This document shows, in pieces, positions 1 through 7,702 of a DNA stretch of 64,000 nt. The notes beneath the pieces were generated by a model. The model searched no databases. It was not told the origin of the DNA and worked only from the letters and a program-made list of their open reading frames with translations. Source of the DNA: Streptomyces fradiae. GTDB taxonomy: Bacteria; Actinomycetota; Actinomycetes; Streptomycetales; Streptomycetaceae. The number at the start of each line of letters is the position of its first letter. The first letter of the stretch is position 1. The stretch lies in NCBI RefSeq assembly GCF_041270065.1, contig NZ_CP065958.1, forward strand, positions 2,108,001-2,172,000. The letters are read 5' to 3'. The position numbers and the translations under genes were made by a program.

Positions 1-686
1 CGCCGGTCGGCGGCACGCTCCTGGAGGTGCTCGGCGGCGCCGAGGCCACCGGCCGCCAGGGACTCAACTACCGGGCCACCGCACCGCTCGACCCGGTCTC
101 GAACATGCTCCCGGTCGAGGTCTCCGAGCAGCTGACCTCCGAGAGGTACACCCCGGGCATCGCACGGACCAAGACGGTGCCGCTGACCGTCTCCCTGGAC
201 GCCCAGGGCCGGCTGAGCCGGGTCAGCGCCGACCTCTCCGGCATGCTCGGCAAGAAGGGCAGCGTCTTCCCGGACGCCACGGCCCTGACGGTGGAACTGA
301 GCCTCGACGGGTACGGCGGGGCGAAGCCCGCGACCCGGCCGGAGGGCCCGGTCGTGGAGGCGGCGAAGTCGGTGCGGTCGATCCACAAGGTCAAGCCCGG
401 GCGCTGTATCGACTTCAGCACCGGTCAGCGCGACATCACCCTGGTCGCCGAGGTCCCCTGCGCCAAGCCGCACGACGGCCGCCTCTTCTCCCACGCCTCG
501 TACAGCGGGGGCGCCTACCCGGGTGAGCCCGCCGCCGAGAAGGAGGCGAACCGGGCCTGTGACCGTGCCTACGTCCGGGCCTCGGACGACTGGGTCTCGG
601 AGGCGGCCGAAGACGGAGGCTTCTGGCGCATGTGGGGCGTGGACGGCATCTCCTGCTACGTCGTCACCGCCAGGGGCGCCGCCTAG
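1..686 (+). CDS. 3' part of a lipoprotein-like protein with a C-terminal septum-formation-type domain
   Basis: The frame is open from base 3 to the stop at 684-686, so the 5' end lies outside the window; the GTG at 27 is internal. The first ~100 visible residues (stretch VPLTVSLDAQGRLSRV) look like the beta-rich core of LppX/LprG-type mycobacterial lipoproteins. The last ~100 residues carry a Cys-rich pattern (GRCIDF, EVPCAKPHDG, ANRACDRAY, GISCYVV) typical of the Septum_form domain, in which cysteines probably form disulfides outside the cell. The function is unknown; an envelope role is inferred from the family. Its TAG stop shares the palindrome CTAG (683-686) with the stop of the convergent GH114-like gene. 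Confidence 0.6.
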   Translation, partial: PVGGTLLEVLGGAEATGRQGLNYRATAPLDPVSNMLPVEVSEQLTSERYTPGIARTKTVPLTVSLDAQGRLSRVSADLSGMLGKKGSVFPDATALTVELSLDGYGGAKPATRPEGPVVEAAKSVRSIHKVKPGRCIDFSTGQRDITLVAEVPCAKPHDGRLFSHASYSGGAYPGEPAAEKEANRACDRAYVRASDDWVSEAAEDGGFWRMWGVDGISCYVVTARGAA

Positions 687-1483
687 CAGGGCCTGCGCCA
701 CGCCCCCAGGTCCTCCTTCTTCAGCATCGAGCTGAGGCCGAGCTCCTTCGACCGCGGGCAGAACTCCGTGAGCGGCAGCCCGTACTCGACGTGGAAGACC
801 GCCTTGCCGGCCTGCACGAAGGGCACGAGCAGCTCGCACTCCTCGTACTCGGCGCACTGCTCGTCGACCGCGAAGTCGAAGTCGGGGAGCAGCTGCGGGA
901 TCTGGTCCAGGTCGTTCTTCAGGCCCACGGACAGGCCTCGTTCACGGGCGAGGCGGGCGATCAGGCGGTTGTACGTCAGCTGGTCGGCGGCGGTGAGGGG
1001 GAAGCCGGTGCGGTTGGTGTAGCCGTCCATGTTGTCGGGCTCAACCGCGTCGAAGCCCTTGGCGCGGCACATGTCGAGCCGGGCCGCCATCAGCGGGGCG
1101 AGCAGGTCGGTGCGGCGGATGTCGAGCCAGCGCTCGCCGGGCCAGCCGTTGCTCCTGCCGAGCAGCTCCTTGGGGAACTGCGCGGCGTCCGGGCGGAACT
1201 CCTCCCAGGCGCCGGTGGAGAGGTAGCAGATCACCTTGCGGCCCCGGCGGTGCAGGTCGGCGACGGCCGAGGCGGGGTGGTCGAAGCCGTCGATGTCGTA
1301 GACGGGGACGTCGACCGTCGGGTCGAGGCGGCCGCTGAGCTGCCACTGCCAGGCGAGGCCGGGCGCCGGCCGCCAGAGCTCCGCCTCCTTCGGATCGGGC
1401 CGGTCCGGCCGGTCGGGGGCGGGTGTGGTGCAGGCCGCGGCGAGCAGCAGCAGCGGGACGAACAGCACCAGTAGACGTCTCAT
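683..1483 (-). CDS. GH114-like endo-alpha-1,4-polygalactosaminidase, lipoprotein
   Basis: A 266-residue secreted glycoside hydrolase. It starts with a lipoprotein signal (MRRLLVLFVPLLLLAAAC; lipid-modified Cys18). The TIM-barrel part contains VPVYDIDGFD, KVICYLSTGAW, GFDAVEPDNMDGY and FAVDEQC, which match the GH114/TM1410 (PelA hydrolase) superfamily; the Asp in EPDNMD and the Glu in VDEQC are the probable catalytic residues. This family cuts alpha-1,4-linked galactosamine polymers. The ATG overlaps the TGA of the spherulin-type gene (ATGA at 1483-1480), so the two are translationally coupled. It is the last gene of the five-gene polysaccharide operon and probably trims or releases the polymer at the cell surface. 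Substrate is inferred from the family and the neighbours. Confidence 0.82.
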   Translation of the reverse strand: MRRLLVLFVPLLLLAAACTTPAPDRPDRPDPKEAELWRPAPGLAWQWQLSGRLDPTVDVPVYDIDGFDHPASAVADLHRRGRKVICYLSTGAWEEFRPDAAQFPKELLGRSNGWPGERWLDIRRTDLLAPLMAARLDMCRAKGFDAVEPDNMDGYTNRTGFPLTAADQLTYNRLIARLARERGLSVGLKNDLDQIPQLLPDFDFAVDEQCAEYEECELLVPFVQAGKAVFHVEYGLPLTEFCPRSKELGLSSMLKKEDLGAWRRPC

Positions 1484-2109
1484 AGGACCGGCTCCAGTGT
1501 GTGCGGGAGGGTTCCCCACGGGTGGGCGCCGGTGCCGGGCACCGCGCAGTGCACCGGGGTGGCGGGGCGGGCGTCGGGAGGGGCCGCGTAGACCAGGTGG
1601 CAGTAGTGGTCGGCGACCGGCAGGTCCAGGTTCCGGTAGGCGTCCCACGGCCCCTCGAAGGTGACCAGGAGGTCGGCCAACGCCTCGTACCCGGGGGCGG
1701 GGTGGGCGCCGTGGTTGAGCACCAGGGTGTGCGCCCCGGCCGCCCGGGCGGACACGGCGAGGCGCCGGTAGTGCGGCAGCGCGTCCGGCGCGGTCGGCAC
1801 CTGGTCGAGGAAGGCCCCGTCGGCTCCGTACCAGTCGCGGTGCCGCACCAGATCGGCGACCACCTCGGGGTGCGGGCGGCGCCCGTAGTCGGTGTCCGCG
1901 TAGCCGAGCACCCGGACTCCGGCGGCCCGCAGCCGCCCGGCGACGCCGGCGAAGGCGGGGTCGGGCACGCGGCCCGCGCCGCTGGCCGGGTTGAGGACGA
2001 CGCCGTAGAGGGAGGGCGCGGCCGCGAGGAGGGCGGCCCAGTCCTCGGGCCGGTCGGCGGGGTGCTCGTAGAACGGCACCAGGAGGAAAGGATCGAGGGA
2101 GGGATTCAC
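1480..2109 (-). CDS. Spherulin-4 (GH135-like) glycoside hydrolase family protein
   Basis: A 209-residue protein starting at GTG 2109, 11 bases after the stop of the membrane-protein gene; an upstream in-frame ATG at 2190 would lie inside that gene and is rejected. The sequence is a single TIM-barrel-like domain (FLLVPFYEHP, YGVVLNPASG, VLGYADTDYG, ADGAFLDQVP, LLVTFEGPW) that I recognise as the spherulin-4 family. Its fungal member Sph3 (GH135) hydrolyses galactosaminogalactan. Asp102 and Glu152 fit catalytic positions, but the residue after Asp102 is Gln103, where I would expect Glu. No signal peptide is visible, unlike the adjacent GH114-like lipoprotein, so it may act in the cytoplasm or reach the membrane complex another way. 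Confidence 0.78.
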   Translation of the reverse strand: MNPSLDPFLLVPFYEHPADRPEDWAALLAAAPSLYGVVLNPASGAGRVPDPAFAGVAGRLRAAGVRVLGYADTDYGRRPHPEVVADLVRHRDWYGADGAFLDQVPTAPDALPHYRRLAVSARAAGAHTLVLNHGAHPAPGYEALADLLVTFEGPWDAYRNLDLPVADHYCHLVYAAPPDARPATPVHCAVPGTGAHPWGTLPHTLEPVL

Positions 2110-2119
2110 AGTCCGGCCC

Positions 2120-3658
2120 CTAGACGCGGTGGGCGGTCGGTCGTACCAGCAGAACACGGGTGAGCACGCACAGCGCGGCGGCCGCGGCACCCGCCGCGAG
2201 CGGGCCTGCGGCCGGCGCGAAGGCCTGCGCGAGGCCCTGCGCGGCGGCCGCGAGCAGGCACACCACGGATGCGCTCGCCACCGCGCCGTAGGCCTGGAGC
2301 AGCAGCCCCAGCCACAGCACCGCGCCGACCAGGAGCAGCGAGGCGATCCGGGGCGCGGAGACGGCGGCGGCGCCGGGCCACAGCAGCGCGGCGGCGACGG
2401 TGAGGACGAGCAGCACGGCGAGATAGCCGCCGAGGCAGCCGGCGAGCGCGCCGGTGACGGCGCGCCGGAACTCGTCGGCCGTGGTCAGCAGCCGCAACCG
2501 GGCCAGCCCGGCGGCGCGGAAGCGGTGCAGCAGCCATTCGGCCGGGCCCATGGAGAGGGTGAGCGCGATGACCGCGTCGGCTCCCGCGTACAGCACGAGC
2601 AGTCCGCTGCCGAGGCCGAACAGGCCGTACGGGAGTGAGCGCGCGAGCGGCGGCCCGCCCCGGCCCCGGGCGAGCCCGCCGGGGCGGTGCGGGCGCAGCA
2701 CCAGCGCGGCGAACCCGGTGGTGGCGGCGAGCGAGAGCAGCAGCAGGGCCACCCGGAGCGGCTCCGGCAGGTCGTAGCGGAAGGCGGGCACCGCGCCGGC
2801 GAGGGGCGAGAGGGCGACGAGCAGGGCGCGCTCGCGGCCGAGGACGAGCAGCACCGTCGCGGCGGCCAGGTAGAGCGCCTGCCCTGCGCCGAAGACCGCG
2901 GCGGGCCGCTCCCCCGGTCCTGCGGCGGCCACCGCGACGGCCGCCCCGGCGAGCGCGCCGGCCGGAGCGCCGGTGACCAGCGCCCGGACGGCGGCGGCCC
3001 GGTCGCCGAGCCCGAGCCAGGTGTACGCGCGGTGGGCGAGCGCCTGGTTCCACACCCACCCGGTGACGGCCCCCGCGAACAACGGCACGGTCCCGGGCGG
3101 CAGCCCGTACCGCCCGGGTCCGGCCAGCAGCGGCGCCCCGAGCACGTACGCGAGCCCCGGCAGCGCGAACACCACCCCGCGCAGCAGGCACGCGGCGAGC
3201 CCGGTGTGCCAGGGTCCGGCGGCCGTCGGCTCCGGCGCGGGGTGACGGCGCTCGGTGCGGGCGTAGAGGTCCTCGGCGAGCGCGAACGAGTCGGCGCGCC
3301 CGTACACCAGCCTGATGTGGTCGTCCGTCATGCCGTCCGACTCCAGGATCGCGGCGATCTCGTCCGGGTGGACGGCGGTGGCGGCGAGCGCGTCGAGCCG
3401 GTCGGCGAGTTCGTCGAGCGGATCGGGCGCGAGGTGCCCTGCGGGCGGCGGGACGGGGCACACGAGTGCGGCGACCGCGGGCGCGGTCCCGGAAGGCGCG
3501 AGCGCCGCCGCCTCGGGGCGCGGCCCCGAGCCGTACGGGTTCCGCGCGGGCAGGCCCGGGGGCGCCGGGTCCGCCCCCGCCTCCGTGTCCCGCTGGCGCG
3601 GAATCTGGGGAAGGGAGTCTCTCGTCGCGCCCGGTTTCAGCCAGAGCGAGCCGCTCAT
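2120..3658 (-). CDS. Polytopic membrane protein of the polysaccharide operon (candidate polymer transporter)
   Basis: A 512-residue protein whose ATG (3658) overlaps the stop of the glycosyltransferase gene (ATGA). Residues 1 to about 150 are hydrophilic and Pro-rich, with an alpha-helical segment containing DDHIRLVYGRADSFALAEDL. The rest contains about ten or more hydrophobic segments (for example LLLLSLAATTGFAALVL and YLAVLLVLTVAAALLW). In Pel loci the gene next to PelF is PelG, a flippase-like transporter, and this protein occupies that position, but I cannot see clear sequence similarity to PelG. I infer that it moves the nascent polymer across the membrane or anchors the synthase. An alternative is that it replaces the PelD/PelE scaffold proteins. 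Confidence 0.65.
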   Translation of the reverse strand: MSGSLWLKPGATRDSLPQIPRQRDTEAGADPAPPGLPARNPYGSGPRPEAAALAPSGTAPAVAALVCPVPPPAGHLAPDPLDELADRLDALAATAVHPDEIAAILESDGMTDDHIRLVYGRADSFALAEDLYARTERRHPAPEPTAAGPWHTGLAACLLRGVVFALPGLAYVLGAPLLAGPGRYGLPPGTVPLFAGAVTGWVWNQALAHRAYTWLGLGDRAAAVRALVTGAPAGALAGAAVAVAAAGPGERPAAVFGAGQALYLAAATVLLVLGRERALLVALSPLAGAVPAFRYDLPEPLRVALLLLSLAATTGFAALVLRPHRPGGLARGRGGPPLARSLPYGLFGLGSGLLVLYAGADAVIALTLSMGPAEWLLHRFRAAGLARLRLLTTADEFRRAVTGALAGCLGGYLAVLLVLTVAAALLWPGAAAVSAPRIASLLLVGAVLWLGLLLQAYGAVASASVVCLLAAAAQGLAQAFAPAAGPLAAGAAAAALCVLTRVLLVRPTAHRV

Positions 3659-5172
3659 GCGAGGGCACCTCCGCGGAGGAGTTCGGCGCGCCAAGGGTCG
3701 GTGAGGCGGACGGTCCAGTCCAGGGGGTCCTTCGGGGCGGTGGCGGGGCGGCCGGCGAGTTCGAGGTAGATGCGGCGGAAGCCGTCGACGGAGCGGTGGA
3801 GGGTGAAGCGGTCGACGACGCGCTGGCGGGCCCGGCGGGCCAGGTCGGCGCGCCGCTCGTGGTCCCTCAGGAGCTCGGAGACCGCGGCCGCCATCACCGC
3901 GGGCTCGCGGGGCGGGACGACGAGGCCGGTGTCGCCGACGGCCTCGCGGACGCCGCCGACGTCGGTGGATACGGTGGCCCGGCCGCAGGACATGGCCTCG
4001 ATGAGGGAGAAGGGGAAGCCCTCGCTGATGGAGGAGAGCATCACGACGTTGCCCGCCGCGTAGGCGCCGGCCACGTCCGTCGTACGGCCCTCGAAGACGA
4101 CGCCGTCGGTGACGCCGAGTTCGGCGGCGAGCTTCTCCAGGCGGGTGCGGTAGTCCTCGTTGCCGGCCGGGACCGGGCCGAACAACCGCAGCCGCAGTTC
4201 GGGGAGTTCGGCGCGGCAGATCGCGTAGGCCCGGAGCAGGGTCTCCAGGTCCTTGATGGGGTCGACCCGGCCGACCCAGCTGAGGGTGGGGGTCTCGGGC
4301 TCGGGTCCGGCCCAGGGGAAGGCGGCGGGGTCGACGCCGTTGTAGACGGTGCGGATGCGGTCGGCGGAGGCGCCGCCGCGTTCCTCCCAGCGCCGGTTGT
4401 ACTGGTTGCAGGGGGTGATGAGGTCGGCCTTGCGGTAGCCGAGGGTGTTGAGCTCCCGGTAGAAGCCGAGGAGCAGGGCCTTGACGGGGAAGCGCTGGGC
4501 CTCGGTGCGGTAGCCGAGGTAGCGCTCGCGCAGATAGATGCCGTGTTCGGTGAGCAGGAAGGGCACCCCTTCGAAGTGCTGCGCGGCGAGCGCCGGCAGC
4601 GTGGCGAGCCCGCTGGACACGGCGTGCGCGACCCGGTCGCCGGATATCCGGGCGGCGAGCGGGCGCAGGGCGTGTTCGAGCAGGTCGACGGCGGTGAGGG
4701 CGTCGTGGACGGTGGGCCGGGCCGCGGCCGTCGGCAGGTGCGGCATGGACCAGATCCACATCAGGGAGCGGAGCACCCGCTCGGTGCGCAGGGCGGCGGT
4801 GAGGCCGCCGGCCCGGGCGAGGGCGGCGAGTTCGTACAGCGCCTCGCCGAAGTCGTGGCCGGCGGCGGGGTCGAGGATCGCGAGCAGGAACCGTTCGCAG
4901 GTGTCGAGGAAGCGGCCCCGGGCCCGGCCGCGCGGGGCGGCCCTGGCCCGCTCCGGGGCGGGGCCCCAGAGCGGGAAGGCGGTGTGGGCGGTGAGGTTCG
5001 GCGGCAGTTCCCAGGTGACGGGCTCCCGGCCGCTGCCGGTGAGCGCGAGGACGTGGAAGTCGACCTCGGGCATGCCCCGGATCAACTGGTCGCACCAGGT
5101 GCTGACGCCGCCGTGGACATGTGGGTAGGTGCCTTCGGTGAGCATGGTGACGTGGCGGCCACTGCTCGGCAT
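3655..5172 (-). CDS. pelF: PelF-type GT4 glycosyltransferase
   Basis: A 505-residue cytosolic glycosyltransferase. The N-terminal half (TEGTYPHVHGGVSTW near residue 12, LTEHGIYLRERY near residue 208) is the DUF3492 region diagnostic of PelF. The C-terminal half is a GT4 nucleotide-sugar domain with TLSWVGRVDPIKDLETLL and the retaining EX7E motif (E384 to E392 in SEGFPFSLIEAMSCG). PelF polymerises N-acetylhexosamine from UDP sugars for the Pel polysaccharide. It lies 83 bases after the deacetylase gene and overlaps the downstream membrane-protein gene by 4 bases. The family assignment is firm; the exact sugar (GalNAc versus GlcNAc) cannot be read from the sequence. Confidence 0.88.
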   Translation of the reverse strand: MPSSGRHVTMLTEGTYPHVHGGVSTWCDQLIRGMPEVDFHVLALTGSGREPVTWELPPNLTAHTAFPLWGPAPERARAAPRGRARGRFLDTCERFLLAILDPAAGHDFGEALYELAALARAGGLTAALRTERVLRSLMWIWSMPHLPTAAARPTVHDALTAVDLLEHALRPLAARISGDRVAHAVSSGLATLPALAAQHFEGVPFLLTEHGIYLRERYLGYRTEAQRFPVKALLLGFYRELNTLGYRKADLITPCNQYNRRWEERGGASADRIRTVYNGVDPAAFPWAGPEPETPTLSWVGRVDPIKDLETLLRAYAICRAELPELRLRLFGPVPAGNEDYRTRLEKLAAELGVTDGVVFEGRTTDVAGAYAAGNVVMLSSISEGFPFSLIEAMSCGRATVSTDVGGVREAVGDTGLVVPPREPAVMAAAVSELLRDHERRADLARRARQRVVDRFTLHRSVDGFRRIYLELAGRPATAPKDPLDWTVRLTDPWRAELLRGGALA

Positions 5173-5255
5173 GTGCGGTTCCCCCCGGAGCGCGCGGTTC
5201 TCGGACGGCTGGTCAGGTGGGTCGGGCGGTCAGACGGTCGAGTGGTCACGTGCGG

Positions 5256-7400
5256 TCAGGCGGTCGGGAGCTTGAGCGTGACCGCGCTCTGCAGCAGTTC
5301 GGGTGTGCTCCAGGCCGACCGGGTGCCGGCGTAGGCGGTGCCGAACACGGCCGTGCCGAGGAGGAGTTGCTTGCGGGTGCCCTCGGGGGCGGTGAGCGGG
5401 ACGGCCACGCCGGAGGGGGCCTTGACGGTAACGGTGGCGCCGATCCGGTAGGCGGTGACCTGGCCCGCGTCGAGCGCCCGGTCCCAGGCGGCCCGGCGGT
5501 CGAGCTCGGTGCCGGTGTCCTTCTGGCTCGGGTTCACCAGCGGGGTGTTGGCGGCGTAGAGCGCCCGGTGGTCCGCGAGGACCCGGTCGAGGACCGGGTA
5601 GAGGAGCCGGTCCTCGGCGAGGTTGGACTGGTGGACGTAGTGCGGCCGCGGGTCGTTGCCCATGACGTGGGTGAGGGCGGTCCGCGCCTCCTGCGGCACG
5701 ATGTGGCTCGCGTAGCCGGTGGCGGTGTCGAGCGGGGCGGGCAGGCAGGTGGAGGAGGGGTTGTCCTCGCACAGGCCGCTGCCGCCGTCGGCGCGGGAGG
5801 TGTAGATCCAGTTGTACTCGTCGGCCATCTCGGCGGCGGTGCCCACGTTGTAGTACACGTTCATGGGGTGCCGGGGCACGGTCTTCGCGGCGCCGTAACC
5901 GGTGCCGACGGTGCGCTGGGCCGGTTCGCGGGAGTTGTCGCTCGCCGTCCACTTCACGCCGTTGTCGGCGAGGGCGCCGGCCAGGTTGGGGTTGTCGGCG
6001 GGCTGCTGGGGCAGGGTCTTCAGACCGGAGTGCTCGCCGGTGACGAGTTCGGTGCGGTCGACGGCGATGCCCTTGCCGGTGGCCCAGTTGAGGTTGTCCC
6101 GGATCTGCGCGGAGATCTCGGACCGGGTGACCCACTTGGTCGCCCCGCCGGTGTCCTTGGCGCAGCTCCACGGGACGGTCGTGGCGTCCTGGACGCAGCC
6201 GAGGAAGGGGTGGGTGTAGGTGTGGTTGATCCAGCGGTACTGGGCGCGGTCGGCGATCAGCCGGGTGGCGAGCGGGTCGGTGCCGCCGTGTTCGGTCCTC
6301 CACTGCTCGCCCTGGCCGCCGTTGTAGACCAGGTCGAGCCGGAAGCCGGCGGACTGCTGCCAGGCGGCGGCGTAGGCCGCGTCGGCGGCGGTCATCCGGA
6401 CCGGGTTGTCGCCGGCCTCGCCGTCGCCACCGGGGCAGTCGAGGTCGCCGGGGGTGCAGTTGCGGGCGGTGTCCCAGCGGGCGTCGGGGGCGAAGACGTC
6501 GTCGACGTGCACGGAGAGATAGTTGCGGGACTGCCCGAGGTGGACGCCCTGGGTGAGCCATTCGACGATGCCGCGGGCGAGCGCCCGGAACTGCCGCTGG
6601 TGGCGGTTGTAGGCGAAGGTGACGACGAGTTCGCGGCGTCCGTCGTGGGCGTACTCGCCGATCAGGCTGATGCGGCCGCCGTCGGCGGCGGGCATGTCGA
6701 GGTAGCTGGTGAAGCCGGCCCGGGGGCGGCCCGCGTAGCCGTAGCTCTCGGAGACGCCCGGGTCGTTGTCCTCGAAGACGACCGGCCCGCGCAGGTCGCG
6801 GAAGGGCCCGGCCTGGCCGGCCGCGGTGACATGGCCGGTGGCGCCGTCGAGGACGCCGGACCAGCCGCCGTCGGACGTGTAGTCGAGGCCGACGCCGGGG
6901 TGGGCCCAGGTGTAGGCGTCGACCTGCGGGATGCCGAAGCCCTGCTCGTACGCGACGAGGGCGGCCTGCTCGGCGGAGTCGGGGCCGAAGACGGACTCGT
7001 ACGGCAGGACCACGCCCTGGTACTTGGCGCGCGGCCGCCCGTCGACCGTGTCGCTGAGGAAGCCGGCGGTGACCACCGGGCGGTTCGGGTCGGCGAGGTC
7101 GAGGGTGCGGTACGGGACGCCGGAGCCCTCGAGTTCGGCGGTGATCGCGTCCACGGCGCTGCCGCCGTCGTCGACGACGAGGACGGTCAGGTCGATCCGC
7201 GGGACCGGCGTGGCCGCGGCGGCCGACTGCGCGGACGGTACGACGGTGGCGAGCAGCCCGGCCGCGGCGAGGGCGGCGAGCCGGGCGGTACGGGGAGCCC
7301 GCGCCGTACGGGGAGCGCGCGCCGTACGGGCGGCGCGGGCGGCGCGGTGGGAGCGGGCGGCGGCGCCGGTTCTGGGCGTGCGGGAGCGGCCGGAATCCAT
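5256..7400 (-). CDS. Secreted NodB-like polysaccharide deacetylase (Agd3/PelA-deacetylase type, CE18-like)
   Basis: A 714-residue exported protein starting at ATG 7400 behind an SD-like GAGGGGGG; the start 207 bases upstream has no support. Residues 1-62 form an unusually long Arg/Ala-rich signal region with imperfect repeats (TARAPRTARAPRTAR) before a hydrophobic core and an AXA site. A beta-rich domain follows to about residue 290. Then come the NodB metal motifs HVDD (298-301) and HTYTH (393-397), giving the Asp-His-His metal triad, and a C-terminal beta-sandwich. Size and domain order resemble Agd3, the fungal galactosaminogalactan deacetylase. As first gene of the operon it would remove acetyl groups from the exported polymer, making it cationic and adhesive. 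Confidence 0.82.
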   Translation of the reverse strand: MDSGRSRTPRTGAAARSHRAARAARTARAPRTARAPRTARLAALAAAGLLATVVPSAQSAAAATPVPRIDLTVLVVDDGGSAVDAITAELEGSGVPYRTLDLADPNRPVVTAGFLSDTVDGRPRAKYQGVVLPYESVFGPDSAEQAALVAYEQGFGIPQVDAYTWAHPGVGLDYTSDGGWSGVLDGATGHVTAAGQAGPFRDLRGPVVFEDNDPGVSESYGYAGRPRAGFTSYLDMPAADGGRISLIGEYAHDGRRELVVTFAYNRHQRQFRALARGIVEWLTQGVHLGQSRNYLSVHVDDVFAPDARWDTARNCTPGDLDCPGGDGEAGDNPVRMTAADAAYAAAWQQSAGFRLDLVYNGGQGEQWRTEHGGTDPLATRLIADRAQYRWINHTYTHPFLGCVQDATTVPWSCAKDTGGATKWVTRSEISAQIRDNLNWATGKGIAVDRTELVTGEHSGLKTLPQQPADNPNLAGALADNGVKWTASDNSREPAQRTVGTGYGAAKTVPRHPMNVYYNVGTAAEMADEYNWIYTSRADGGSGLCEDNPSSTCLPAPLDTATGYASHIVPQEARTALTHVMGNDPRPHYVHQSNLAEDRLLYPVLDRVLADHRALYAANTPLVNPSQKDTGTELDRRAAWDRALDAGQVTAYRIGATVTVKAPSGVAVPLTAPEGTRKQLLLGTAVFGTAYAGTRSAWSTPELLQSAVTLKLPTA

Positions 7401-7606
7401 CGGTGGGTGTCCCCCCTCGGCAGGCCCGCGCGGGCGGCGGACCTGTGGAGATGTGTCAGATGGGCGAAGGGCGGTGTGTCGCCCTTGCCTGATTGAGGCG
7501 AGTGTGAAACGTGGCCGGCCGGACCGGGCGTCAAACCCGGCAGAGACACCACGGATGAGTGAATCACCACCGCCGTGAACGAAAACGGCGAGCGAGCGTA
7601 GGCTCA

Positions 7607-7636
7607 TTACCGGCGCTCATCGGGCCGAAATACGAT
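7607..7636 (+). promoter_or_regulatory. Candidate pepA promoter
   Basis: A -35-like TTACCG (7607-7612) and a -10-like TACGAT (7631-7636) are separated by 18 bases and lie upstream of the pepA GTG. The rest of the 302-base divergent region (7401-7702) shows no other clear element, although the leftward polysaccharide operon must also start here. Confidence 0.4.
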
Positions 7637-7702
7637 GCGGCGGGCACGGTCGGCCCATCCCTCGACCGCCACAGAACTCAATGGAAGCGAGAATTCACCA
7701 CC

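Noticed and set aside
3466..5334. 622-residue forward ORF opposite pelF and the membrane protein
   Set aside because: It is an antisense shadow in GC-rich DNA: composition is Gly/Ala/Arg-rich without motifs, and the minus strand has clear PelF motifs.
7559..7702. Extended pepA N-terminus starting at ATG 7559
   Set aside because: It would lie over the likely promoter and add an Arg/Lys-rich stretch absent from M17 enzymes.
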